Assembly: GCF_025195095.1 (NCBI RefSeq)
Contig: NZ_JANAVZ010000011.1
Span: 1 to 64,000 of the forward strand
Length of the DNA stretch: 64,000 nt
DNA from: Paracoccus maritimus
GTDB taxonomy: Bacteria; Pseudomonadota; Alphaproteobacteria; Rhodobacterales; Rhodobacteraceae
Direction: 5' to 3'
Position numbers and translations under genes: made by a program. Numbering within the stretch: position 1 is the first letter of the stretch; each line of letters starts with the position of its first letter. Below, one piece after another: positions 17,737 to 25,896 of the stretch. The notes below the pieces were generated by a model. That model was not told where the DNA came from. It made no database searches and saw only the letters and a program-made list of their open reading frames with translations.

Positions 17737-17820
17737 CGATTTTCCTTTGGCAGGCTCGCGCCGAATTGTTAAGCTTTCCTAAAAAGGATAATCATCGCAC
17801 GAACCTGCAAGCCAGTCCCC

Positions 17821-18756
17821 ATGCGTCGATCCGCACATAGCGTTGCAAAAGATTTTCCAGGTCAGGTGCGGATCGACCGGGATATTGGCGCGCTTTACTC
17901 TGCCGATGCCGCGGCCTCAGGTGCCCGTCCCGATCTCCTCATCCTTGAAAAGGGGCTATGGAGCCCGTCTCTCGCGGCCGCCTTTGCCACGCCCGCGTGG
18001 TCGATCGACTTGGTCGAGACGCTTCCCCTGCCGAAGGGTCACCATTGGATGTTCGCTCGATCGGACAGCCAGGATCCCACCGGACACGATCCGCCCTTGG
18101 ATGAGACCGGCCTTGGCGCGTTGCGGGCCGCCGCGGGGCTGGAGGCGCCCGCGCGGGGCAACGTCCGCTGCACTTGGTGGATCCGACCTTACAACCGGCG
18201 CACGTCGTCGAACGGCGACGCGAAATTCTTCGACCGGATCGCCGAGGGAGGCGAGGGTCTGAGGCCCGTCACGCGGGCGCTACTCGACGCGATCCGAGGG
18301 CTCCAGACCGCGACAGCCGATGCGGGAGGCTCGCTTCTTGTGGAGCAGATCACTATCGTCCTTGCCAAAGACGCCTCTGCGCCCTTGGCGACGCTCACCC
18401 CCCGACTGCATGCCGACGAGTACTATGGTCGACGTGAGACGGCCATCGCGGCGCTGTTGGAGCGTGGCTGGAGTCCGTGGGGTGGTGCCATGTTTCTTCC
18501 CACGCTGCGGATGAGCGATCTCGGTTGCGCGGGGCCAGTGGGGCTCGACGAACTCGACGCCGTCGCCGCGGGCGCGCCGGTCCTCGTACCCGGCACCGGT
18601 GACGTCCTTCTGTATGACGGGATGATCGGGCCTGATGGTCAGGTGGATCGTCGCCTCGGTACGCCGCACATCTCCGCTGATGTCGCCGGCCGGAGTGCGC
18701 GCCTCGTCGTACTGATGCGCCACATGTCCCCACCCGTCCATTCTGGTCAGGCGTAG
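17821..18756 (+). CDS. Putative Fe(II)/2-oxoglutarate oxygenase-like protein of the RiPP cluster
   Basis: I do not recognise a named family for this 311-residue protein. The C-terminal half has the order expected of a double-stranded beta-helix oxygenase. His197 and Asp199 lie in PRLHADEYYG, then come WGGAMFLPT and VPGTGDVLLYDGM, with a distal His283 in GTPHISAD and Arg in SARLVVLMR. That would supply an HxD...H facial triad and a 2-oxoglutarate-binding Arg. It is divergent from the arginase gene and convergent with the sulfotransferase gene, overlapping it by ten bases. A role in hydroxylating the peptide is inference. Confidence 0.5.
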   Translation: MRRSAHSVAKDFPGQVRIDRDIGALYSADAAASGARPDLLILEKGLWSPSLAAAFATPAWSIDLVETLPLPKGHHWMFARSDSQDPTGHDPPLDETGLGALRAAAGLEAPARGNVRCTWWIRPYNRRTSSNGDAKFFDRIAEGGEGLRPVTRALLDAIRGLQTATADAGGSLLVEQITIVLAKDASAPLATLTPRLHADEYYGRRETAIAALLERGWSPWGGAMFLPTLRMSDLGCAGPVGLDELDAVAAGAPVLVPGTGDVLLYDGMIGPDGQVDRRLGTPHISADVAGRSARLVVLMRHMSPPVHSGQA

Positions 18757-19523
18757 CCGAGCCGTTCTTGGTAGATGGCGAAGCGCGCCGAGATGTCGCG
18801 CTCAACACGCCCCGACATCTCGCTGCGCCAATCTCCGCACCGCCCTCGGTGCAGGTGCCCCTCAGAGATCCACCGCTCCACCGGAACGCTTCCTCCGCCT
18901 CGTGCGCGCGCCATCGTTTCAAAATGATGCGCCTTGGCGATTTTCACGATCTTCTCTGAGGGTATCCTAATCTTCCAGAAGGTCATTACCTTCGCCAGGC
19001 TCTTCTCGGGGCGGGCTAGGAGATCTTCGAAACGTAGGATTGGGAAGGCCCGCGCTGAGACGAAGTCGAGCCAAGGCTCCAGATTTCCCTGACCGAAACG
19101 GGGACTGGTGCGTAAGAGTCCGAGCAGATGCTCGAAGTAGAACGTTTCGACGCTTGCAAAGCGCGGGACATCGTAACCCGCCCGTAGGTCGTTGCGACGT
19201 GTCTCGTGGAACCATGAGACGACAATGTCTCTGAGGTCCCTCACGAGAACGACGCAGCGTATACCGTGGGCGGTCAACTCACTTGGTCCATCACAGGCAT
19301 GGGAGAAGTTGACCCGAGTCTGGGCATTCTCCGGTAGCGCCGCCGACAGCATCGCCGCAACCCACAACGTACCGGACTTGGGCATACTGTTGATGACGAA
19401 GCTCCACTCAGCGGGAATTTGACCTACAGGGGTCGGCATTGCGACATGCCGTTCGTAACTTTCCGCAGAATGCAGAACGAACTCCGGCGCAAGATGCGCA
19501 TATGTCTTGTGTTTAAAATCCAA
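18747..19523 (-). CDS. PAPS-dependent sulfotransferase
   Basis: This protein of up to 258 residues has the sulfotransferase P-loop PKSGT (48-52) for the 5'-phosphosulfate, VLVRDLRDIVVSWFHE for 3'-phosphate binding, and a C-terminal HRGRCGDWRSEM, equivalent to the conserved RxGxxGDW motif. The first in-frame start is a TTG immediately after the preceding stop. An ATG at 19439 (MPTPVGQ) would shorten it by 28 residues. It could transfer sulfate to a hydroxyl put on the peptide by the neighbouring oxygenases. Confidence 0.85.
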   Translation of the reverse strand: MDFKHKTYAHLAPEFVLHSAESYERHVAMPTPVGQIPAEWSFVINSMPKSGTLWVAAMLSAALPENAQTRVNFSHACDGPSELTAHGIRCVVLVRDLRDIVVSWFHETRRNDLRAGYDVPRFASVETFYFEHLLGLLRTSPRFGQGNLEPWLDFVSARAFPILRFEDLLARPEKSLAKVMTFWKIRIPSEKIVKIAKAHHFETMARARGGGSVPVERWISEGHLHRGRCGDWRSEMSGRVERDISARFAIYQERLGYA

Positions 19524-20336
19524 CTAGTTCACACTGGCTGCGCTTGGCATCTCTTCAAACTCATCCACTAGAGCAAAGCAAATCCCAGGATGGCGAATAA
19601 GATCAGCTATTTTCCTGAGGTAATCTGAAAATTCTTTTATATTTAATTTATCCGACTCTGGCGTGGCATTTGAATGGCGAAGATTGAAGTATACCTTGCT
19701 TTCGTTGAGGAATTTGTTGCTTGAATGCTTCTCGACAAGTATGCTCAACCCGTCGGCGGCCTCGCGCACATGTTCGATCAATTCAGAAATACTTGTTGAT
19801 ATAACATACAAGTCTCTATAATACTTATCAGAAAATATCCCTGAATTTCCAGATGCTTCAATTGTATATGCGATCATGCCGCTATCTGAAACCTCACTGA
19901 GGTGCGGCAGGTTGTTTGAGAGCCGCTTCAGTTTTCTTCCTGTAATTTGTGCTGCGCTAGAAGCTTGAGATAACTTTACAGAAATAAGAGATACTTGCGA
20001 TTGCACATCGTCAGATAGGCCGCTTAATGAAAATCGGGCGGCAACATCAAAAATCGCATTCTTTTCCACGATCTCATCGAGCGCTTTTTCGAAATTTTGT
20101 CGTATGTGCGCTCTTCCATCGCGTTCGGGAATATAGTATCTAAGAGCTCGAGTCACGCTCAAGCTGATCGAGAGGCAGTGTGCATAGAACTCGCGTTGAC
20201 TTGCGGACCAATCTTCCGTTTTCTTAATCTCGTTAAGCTTTTTAAGCCGCTTATCTATGTAAAGATAAGCGATGGCAAGTTGAATTATGGCCACCGGTAG
20301 CCCAGCTAGAAAACCGATAAGTAAGCCATTTGTCAA
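19524..20336 (-). CDS. Membrane-anchored hypothetical protein, AT-rich
   Basis: This 270-residue protein has one N-terminal membrane segment (LLIGFLAGLPVAIIQLAIAYL) followed by a long, mostly helical soluble domain. No family motif is recognised. Its base composition is clearly more AT-rich than the genes on both sides, which suggests separate acquisition. It sits between the 2OG oxygenase and sulfotransferase genes with little spacing on the same strand, so it is probably co-transcribed with the cluster. A role in modification is not indicated. Confidence 0.6.
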   Translation of the reverse strand: MTNGLLIGFLAGLPVAIIQLAIAYLYIDKRLKKLNEIKKTEDWSASQREFYAHCLSISLSVTRALRYYIPERDGRAHIRQNFEKALDEIVEKNAIFDVAARFSLSGLSDDVQSQVSLISVKLSQASSAAQITGRKLKRLSNNLPHLSEVSDSGMIAYTIEASGNSGIFSDKYYRDLYVISTSISELIEHVREAADGLSILVEKHSSNKFLNESKVYFNLRHSNATPESDKLNIKEFSDYLRKIADLIRHPGICFALVDEFEEMPSAASVN

Positions 20337-20356
20337 ATTCGCCCCCGATTTTTAAA

Positions 20357-20968
20357 TCACGGTCTTTGAAATCCATAACATCCGGTAATTGCTACCACGC
20401 TCTCTTCCGGCGCTAGCGCAGGTCTTTCGTGCCAGATCCTGGAGCCGCGACCAAGAACGATCGAGCCGGCCACGGTGGGAATCGTCAATCGCGGGCTGGC
20501 GACGCTATCGGGCTCCTCGCCGTAGACGTGGAGGACGAGCCCCGTCTCCCGACCTTTCGGGTCGGGCCCTTCCGCCTCTAGATAGACGAGGACCGTGGCT
20601 GCGCAGCGATCACGTGGCGTGTCGAGATGCGCGCCCAAGTGAGAGCCGGCGTCGTAACGCGTCAGGCAACTGATCTCTTCCGACAGGGAATAGCGGCTAC
20701 CAAAGTGGCGAGCGAGCAGGTCGATGAGAGTTGGGCTCCGTAGAAAACTGAGCGCATGCGGTCCTAAGGACGTCAGATGCGCACGGTATCTCAAGGTGCC
20801 CGCGGTATTTTCGGCGAGCATGGCATCGACAAGCTGTGCACGCGCCTCAGCCCGCATCGCCGATAGGGCTGGCGCGGCAACGGCTCCCGGAAGGGCCGCA
20901 AAGCCGTAGTGGGCGATGCTCAGGGCCACGGCCTCGTGGTCGACCGGTGCAAGCACCGCCTCGCTCAC
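20357..20968 (-). CDS. Fe(II)/2-oxoglutarate-dependent oxygenase of the RiPP cluster
   Basis: This 203-residue protein has the facial-triad arrangement of the non-heme iron oxygenases. His114 and Asp116 are in HLGAHLDTPRDR, followed by the beta-strand VLVYLE, and the distal His180 is in RIWHERPAL, near a conserved Arg. It starts inside the stop of the radical SAM gene (ATGA overlap), so the two are translationally coupled and almost certainly act on the same substrate. Peptide side-chain hydroxylation is the likely reaction, by family. Confidence 0.7.
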   Translation of the reverse strand: MSEAVLAPVDHEAVALSIAHYGFAALPGAVAAPALSAMRAEARAQLVDAMLAENTAGTLRYRAHLTSLGPHALSFLRSPTLIDLLARHFGSRYSLSEEISCLTRYDAGSHLGAHLDTPRDRCAATVLVYLEAEGPDPKGRETGLVLHVYGEEPDSVASPRLTIPTVAGSIVLGRGSRIWHERPALAPEESVVAITGCYGFQRP

Positions 20969-22167
20969 GCCGATACCCGGTGACGCGCCGAATCCGCGGC
21001 ATGCGACTCTAGGTCGTCGAGCAGCGCGTCGGTCAACGCCTTAACATGGATGGCACATTCCGGCGTCTCGGATCCGTCGAAATCACCGTGGCGCGCGAGC
21101 TTCGTCAGCTCAAACCCGCCGGGGCAAACTCCGAAGTAGGGGCAGGCTGCGGCGCAGGCCGCGCGACTCCGCTCAAAGTCGCGTGCGATGGAGGAGAGCT
21201 TTGGCGAGCCAGCGATTTCTTGAAGAGTGGTATCGAGAATATTGCCGAGCGTCACTCCACCTTCGTAGCGCTCAGGGAACGCATCCGGTGCGAGGCCGGC
21301 GTAGAAGCTCGTCACGAACCCGTTCGCGTCGATGTTGAGTGACTGTAGCGGCGCGGTGGCCTGAGCTTCGGGCTCGTCGGCGTCGCCGGCAGCAAGAATG
21401 CGGCGCAGTCCATGCGTCAGGTTGCCGATCTCGAAGGCATCGTCGTGCCCCGCGTGCGACGTCGCCAAATGGATGAGCCGTCTGTAGAAGCTGCGGTACC
21501 GCTCACGATCGGACGTATCGTAATTCAGTGCGGGGTCCGCAGCGGCGCCACCATCTGCCAGCGCGTTGAAATGGAAACCTCGGATCTGGGCGCGGCGCTC
21601 CCAGAAAAACTCGAAGAAGGCGTCAGGATCGTCGAGTGTCCGGTCCGTGACGACGGCAATGACTTTCGGCGCGATCCCGTGTGCCGCCAGAAGGTCGAAC
21701 GCACGGACGACCGCGGCATGGCTCGCTCGCCCGCTCCAGTTCCTACGAAAAGCATCGTGCATCCCGGCGGGGCCGTCGCAGCTCATCCCAAGGTCGAGAT
21801 GGGCGGCGTGTCGCACAAAGAATGCGCACCATGCCTCGTCGATTAGTACACCGTTCGTCTGGATATCGAAGCGCACGTCAATGTCATCGCGCCCGCAAGC
21901 CGTGCGGATCGCCAAGATGAGGCCGATCGCGTCGTCGTAGTAAGCGATCGGGAGCGTCAGTGGCTCGCCAGAGTGCCAGATCACCGTCAACGTGTCGCCG
22001 AGGAATGGGCTCTCGAAGATCTCGCGAAAGCTTCGCTCAATCAGCTCCGGCGCCATGAGGATCCGCGTCCGGCGGCTCTCGCGGCTCAGGTCGCAATAGG
22101 TGCAGTTGAGGTTGCAGAAGGGGGTGCCTTGAAGCACTACCAAGTCAATCCGATACTCGGAGGACAC
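20965..22167 (-). CDS. Radical SAM/SPASM peptide maturase
   Basis: The radical SAM motif is CNLNCTYC (Cys18, 22, 25 from the start used here), followed by WHSGEPL and QTNGVLID. The C-terminal SPASM region has CPYFGVCPGG and a trailing ETPEC, the pattern of maturases that form three-residue cyclophane crosslinks in RiPPs. I chose the GTG at 22167 because GGAG lies six bases upstream and YRIDLVVLQGTPFCNLNC begins right after it. A GTG at 22257 would add 30 residues but has poor spacing. It begins shortly after the precursor gene and overlaps the oxygenase gene. Confidence 0.88.
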   Translation of the reverse strand: MSSEYRIDLVVLQGTPFCNLNCTYCDLSRESRRTRILMAPELIERSFREIFESPFLGDTLTVIWHSGEPLTLPIAYYDDAIGLILAIRTACGRDDIDVRFDIQTNGVLIDEAWCAFFVRHAAHLDLGMSCDGPAGMHDAFRRNWSGRASHAAVVRAFDLLAAHGIAPKVIAVVTDRTLDDPDAFFEFFWERRAQIRGFHFNALADGGAAADPALNYDTSDRERYRSFYRRLIHLATSHAGHDDAFEIGNLTHGLRRILAAGDADEPEAQATAPLQSLNIDANGFVTSFYAGLAPDAFPERYEGGVTLGNILDTTLQEIAGSPKLSSIARDFERSRAACAAACPYFGVCPGGFELTKLARHGDFDGSETPECAIHVKALTDALLDDLESHAADSARHRVSA

Positions 22168-22280
22168 GGGCGTCTCCGGTCTTGAGAATGAAAATCGCGG
22201 TACGGCCAAACCTGCGCCTTGGTCAAGAAGGACGGAGAGGCGCCGAAATCTGACCACGCCTCCCTCTTGTAAACTGGCGC

Positions 22281-22433
22281 CTAGCGGCGCATCGCCGGAC
22301 CCCAGCTGTTGGAGAGCGTGCCGTCATTCTTCTCGGCACATTCCACGATCACGTGATCCGCGAGGGCACCATCCCGACGTGCGGTCGCAGCATCGGCGAT
22401 GCGATTGGAAACGGTGGCGTTGGATTGCTGCAT
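22281..22433 (-). CDS. Candidate RiPP precursor peptide
   Basis: This is a 50-residue peptide (starts MQQSNATVSNRIADAATARR, ends GTLSNSWGPAMRR). It has a ribosome-binding site (GAGG nine bases before the ATG) and ends with TAG just ahead of the radical SAM gene. The first 30 or so residues look like a helical leader. The C-terminal part has a single aromatic residue, Trp44, in SNSWGP and ends Met-Arg-Arg. Trp is the usual ring donor for SPASM cyclophane enzymes, and the two Arg residues suit the UPF0489 arginase. No cleavage site is evident. Confidence 0.7.
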   Translation of the reverse strand: MQQSNATVSNRIADAATARRDGALADHVIVECAEKNDGTLSNSWGPAMRR

Positions 22434-22833
22434 GTGTCTGAACCTCGCTTTTATGGACTAACGACAGTCACGATGACACAATTGCGAAAAACAACAAGCC
22501 ATGTTTTCAAGTGATCCTGTGAAATGCTTTTTGCTCCTTGGACAGGAGCTGGCGGTTTCTAAATTACTTTCTGGGCCTAATGGCCGGGGTGCGTGATCGC
22601 CGTGGCAATGTCATAGACTACGTCCGCTGCCTGTCCGGCGACGGTGTGGTCAACGAAAACCTAACCCGGATACAGGCAGGCGGCGTCGTGTGAGTTTTTG
22701 AACTGATTTCAGTGACTCGGCGACGGCCCGCGGCATCTCCAAATTGGGGCGTCGTCCGAGGACTACGGGAAAGGAGAAGCTTTCCTTGGAGCCGAGTTAC
22801 GCGCCGACCCCATGCAGGTACTGAGGACATGGA
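22434..22833. other. Non-coding region upstream of the precursor gene
   Basis: This 400-base gap lies between the VOC gene stop and the precursor start, both on the minus strand. The 90 bases next to the precursor (22440-22530) are AT-rich and are the likely promoter region, though I cannot assign -35/-10 boxes. A minus-strand ORF of 70 codons at 22618-22830 has no convincing features. The region could allow the precursor-rSAM-oxygenase set to be expressed separately from the GMC/VOC genes. Confidence 0.4.
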
Positions 22834-23334
22834 TTAGGGCTTTCGAGGCGGTTCGGGATCGGCGACCGTGACGACCGAAGACTGGCTCAGGTCTTGCGGG
22901 CCAAAATGGCGGACCTGCCAGCAGAACTCCAGTTGAAGCCCGTTGGGGTCCATAACATAGATGGCCTGCGCATAGCCATGGTCGACGAGATCCGAGACCT
23001 GTACACCGGCATTCTCCAGCTGGTCCCGGCGTGCCGACAGGCCTTCGAGCGAGGATTCCTTGAAGGCGTAATGGTACATGCCCGGTGGCACACCGAGCTG
23101 GCCATTGATTCCGGTGTCGAAATCGACCGGCAACTGTGGAACATTGGTCCCTTGCATGAAGACGATGAAGCCACCCTCTCCCACGTCGAAATAGACGAGA
23201 CGTACGATGCCGCCTTCGGCGACGGTCGCGTTTTGTTCGGCGACGATTGCGAAGCCGAGGACGTCACGGTAGAACCAGATTGTCTTTTCCATGTCGTGGG
23301 TTCCTAGACCCACGTGCGAGTATCCGGCCATCAA
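22834..23334 (-). CDS. VOC (glyoxalase/dioxygenase) superfamily protein
   Basis: This 166-residue protein has the paired beta-alpha-beta-beta-beta modules of the vicinal oxygen chelate fold. Likely metal ligands are His in GYSHVGLGTHDMEKTIWFYR, His in GMYHYAFK and Glu in LQLEFCW. The final 25 residues are a disordered extension. It overlaps the GMC oxidoreductase stop by four bases, so the two form an operon. VOC proteins catalyse isomerisation, epimerisation, ring cleavage or drug binding. Which applies here cannot be told. Confidence 0.8.
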   Translation of the reverse strand: MMAGYSHVGLGTHDMEKTIWFYRDVLGFAIVAEQNATVAEGGIVRLVYFDVGEGGFIVFMQGTNVPQLPVDFDTGINGQLGVPPGMYHYAFKESSLEGLSARRDQLENAGVQVSDLVDHGYAQAIYVMDPNGLQLEFCWQVRHFGPQDLSQSSVVTVADPEPPRKP

Positions 23335-24764
23335 GTGTTACTCCCTGCTTTCGGTTGGGACGACGCAAACTTGGTTTTCAGGTGCTCGGCAAGTCGCAGC
23401 GTTAGAGCCAACAGTGTGAGCGTCGGGTTCGCCCAACTCACCGTAGGAAAGATGCCACCGCTCATGATGTAAAGATTTTCGAGCCCATGCAGACGAGCGT
23501 TTGCGTCGACGACGCCAAGCTCTGGATTTGCAGCCATGCGGGTCGTTCCCAAGTGATGGTTCGAATGTAGGATGGAGGTATTGTCGCGTCGCAGCGATCT
23601 CAGTTGGCGGCGACGGCCGAACCGCGCCGCTTCGAGCGCTGCGCCTAAAACCGTGCCGGTTTCCTCGAAGGTTCGCCAATCCAGGTCTGTCAATCGCCAG
23701 TCGAGCGCGATACGCCGCATACCTAGTGCGTCGCGGCAATCGATCAGGATGACTCTGCTGGCGGGATTTGGTGCCTGTTCGGCAAACAAGCCAAGTAGTG
23801 GCGATTCCTCGTCGCTCATGGCGGGCGTCCGGTAGATGTGAGCGCGCGCATTGAGAATGCGGTGGTCCTCCTGCTCTTTCGACGAGATACCGAGGTTGAA
23901 CATGATCTCATCGCCCCAGCCGCTCCGAAGTCGCGTGATCCATCCGGCCAGATCCTTCTCCGCGTCGAGGGAAAAGGACGCGACTTGCTGATGGGGGTGT
24001 TCCATGAAGAAGCGTCCGACGATGTCGTGGCGGTTGCCGAGACCTCCTGCCATCTGGGCATCGGAATTGAGCAGAAGACGAGCGGTCTCGATGCCACCAC
24101 AGGCGAGCACGATCTGCTTGGCCGTGATCGATCCCTGCCGGCCGTTGAGTGTGCGGATCACAAGCCGACGTGCCTCGCTTCCCGTCGCATCGACGGCTAT
24201 TTCGGCTGCGGTGGCATTGATCAGAACCGAGACGTTCTCATGCATGACGAGTGCCTGGACCGATTGGTCAATCCTCATGGTCGGCGCACCGAAGCGCCAG
24301 AGAGAGGCACGCTCGAGGATCTCCCGTGGCAAGGCGACGCCTTCTTCGGTTGCCACCTCACGGGCGCCGAACGCGGGGCGGCTAAGGTTCAGCCTGAGGG
24401 CAGCCCTTTCTACGAAGGGGTCCAGCTCGCTGGCCGGGAAGGGCCAGCCGCTGAACGGCACCCATGAGCGGGGCTCGAAGTCCTGCCGGTCGAAGGGCGC
24501 GCAGTAGCCGGCCCAGAGGTGGCTCGAGCCTCCGAACTGGCGCGTCCGCGTGGATGTGAGAGGGTAGGGAAGGCCGATGACGTCCCCCGCGTTGAGCGCC
24601 TCGGTGTCGTCGTCCGCGCCAAAGCCGCCCGATTCCACGATCAGGATGTTTGCAGCATCGGCTAGTTCTTCGGCCAGCCGCATGCCAACATGCCCGGATC
24701 CGACGATGACCAGGTCAGCCGAACGATTGAGATTTACAAGGTCTTGGCGGGCGTCGAGAATCAT
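23331..24764 (-). CDS. GMC-family FAD-dependent oxidoreductase
   Basis: This 477-residue flavoenzyme has the FAD dinucleotide motif VIVGSGHVGMRLAEEL near the N-terminus, FGGSSHLWAGYC in the flavin-binding region, and the C-terminal GMC domain (HSNHHLGTTRMAANPELGVV, then IFPTVSWANPTLTLLALTLR). The likely catalytic bases are the His in HHLGTTRM and the Asn in WANPTLT. No signal peptide is present. It lies upstream of the VOC gene on the same strand as the RiPP genes and may be an additional tailoring oxidase, but membership is uncertain. Confidence 0.85.
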   Translation of the reverse strand: MILDARQDLVNLNRSADLVIVGSGHVGMRLAEELADAANILIVESGGFGADDDTEALNAGDVIGLPYPLTSTRTRQFGGSSHLWAGYCAPFDRQDFEPRSWVPFSGWPFPASELDPFVERAALRLNLSRPAFGAREVATEEGVALPREILERASLWRFGAPTMRIDQSVQALVMHENVSVLINATAAEIAVDATGSEARRLVIRTLNGRQGSITAKQIVLACGGIETARLLLNSDAQMAGGLGNRHDIVGRFFMEHPHQQVASFSLDAEKDLAGWITRLRSGWGDEIMFNLGISSKEQEDHRILNARAHIYRTPAMSDEESPLLGLFAEQAPNPASRVILIDCRDALGMRRIALDWRLTDLDWRTFEETGTVLGAALEAARFGRRRQLRSLRRDNTSILHSNHHLGTTRMAANPELGVVDANARLHGLENLYIMSGGIFPTVSWANPTLTLLALTLRLAEHLKTKFASSQPKAGSNT

Positions 24765-25896
24765 AAAGGCGGGACCAGTGGAAAAATTATTACAGCGTGA
24801 TCAGGCGCAATCACGCTTGATGCAAGTATCCGAAGAATCGGAAGTTATGCCACCCACCCGGCGTTGATGATGTGACCGCCCCCCGACATGACCGTCCTCC
24901 TATGTGGATCATCGCAGACCCACCTTGTTGGAGTGGACGGCCCCCGAATGGCATCGAAATGTGCCAGATTGAGTCGTCGAAGAACTCAAACGAAGGAGCC
25001 GTCCGTGGACAAGATTATTCGTTATGGCATGGATACGTCAAAGCACGTCTTCCAACTGCACGGTGTGAACGCCGCCGAACAACCGGTTCTGCGCAGGAAG
25101 ATGCGCCGCAAGGAAATGGTGGATTTCTTTGCGAAGTGCCCGCCGACCATCATCGCAATCGAAGCGTGTGGTGCCTCGCATTATTGGGCGCGGCTGCTTG
25201 GAGGGTTCGGTCATGAGGTCAAGCTAATTGCGCCGCAGCTTGCGAAGCCCTACGTCAAGCGCGGCAAGAATGATGCGGCCGACGCCGAGGCGCTATGCGA
25301 GGCGATGAGCCGCCCGACAATGCGGTTCGTGCCTGTGAAGAGCGCCGAGCAACAAGCGGCATTGATGCTGGTCGGCTTGCGTGAACGTGCGGTCGCCGAC
25401 CGAACGCAGCTGGCCAATACGATCCGCGGCTATGCTGCTGAATTCGGAACTACCGCAGCCAAAGGCCTCTGTCATATTCCGCGCCTGCTGGACCGGATCA
25501 TGGCTGATGAGACCATTCCTGCCCTTGCGCGCGATCTGTTTGCGGAACTGGCGGCAGAGTTCGCGCAGATGAAGGAACGCCTTAAGGAGATAGAGGCGAA
25601 ACTAATGACCTGGTACCGAAGCGACGAGTGCTGTCGTCGCCTCGCAACGATCCCCGGTGTCGGGCCGATCGGTGCGGTTTTGTTGGTGATGAAAGCGCCC
25701 GCACCGGAGCAGTTTACATCTGGAAGGCAGTTTGCGGCCTGGATGGGGCTGACGCCCCGGGATCACTCGACTGCCGGTAAAGTCAGACCAGGTGTCATCA
25801 CGCGAGCAGGCGATGAGGTTTTGCGCAAAACACTCGTCGTGGGCGCGACTTCATTGCTTCGACAGGTGAGAGCGGGGTAACCGTCCGGTCTGACCG

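Noticed and set aside
22618-22830. 70-codon minus-strand ORF upstream of the precursor as a second RiPP precursor
   Set aside because: There is no ribosome-binding site, the composition is Arg/Thr/Ser-rich, and it has no similarity to the 50-residue precursor.
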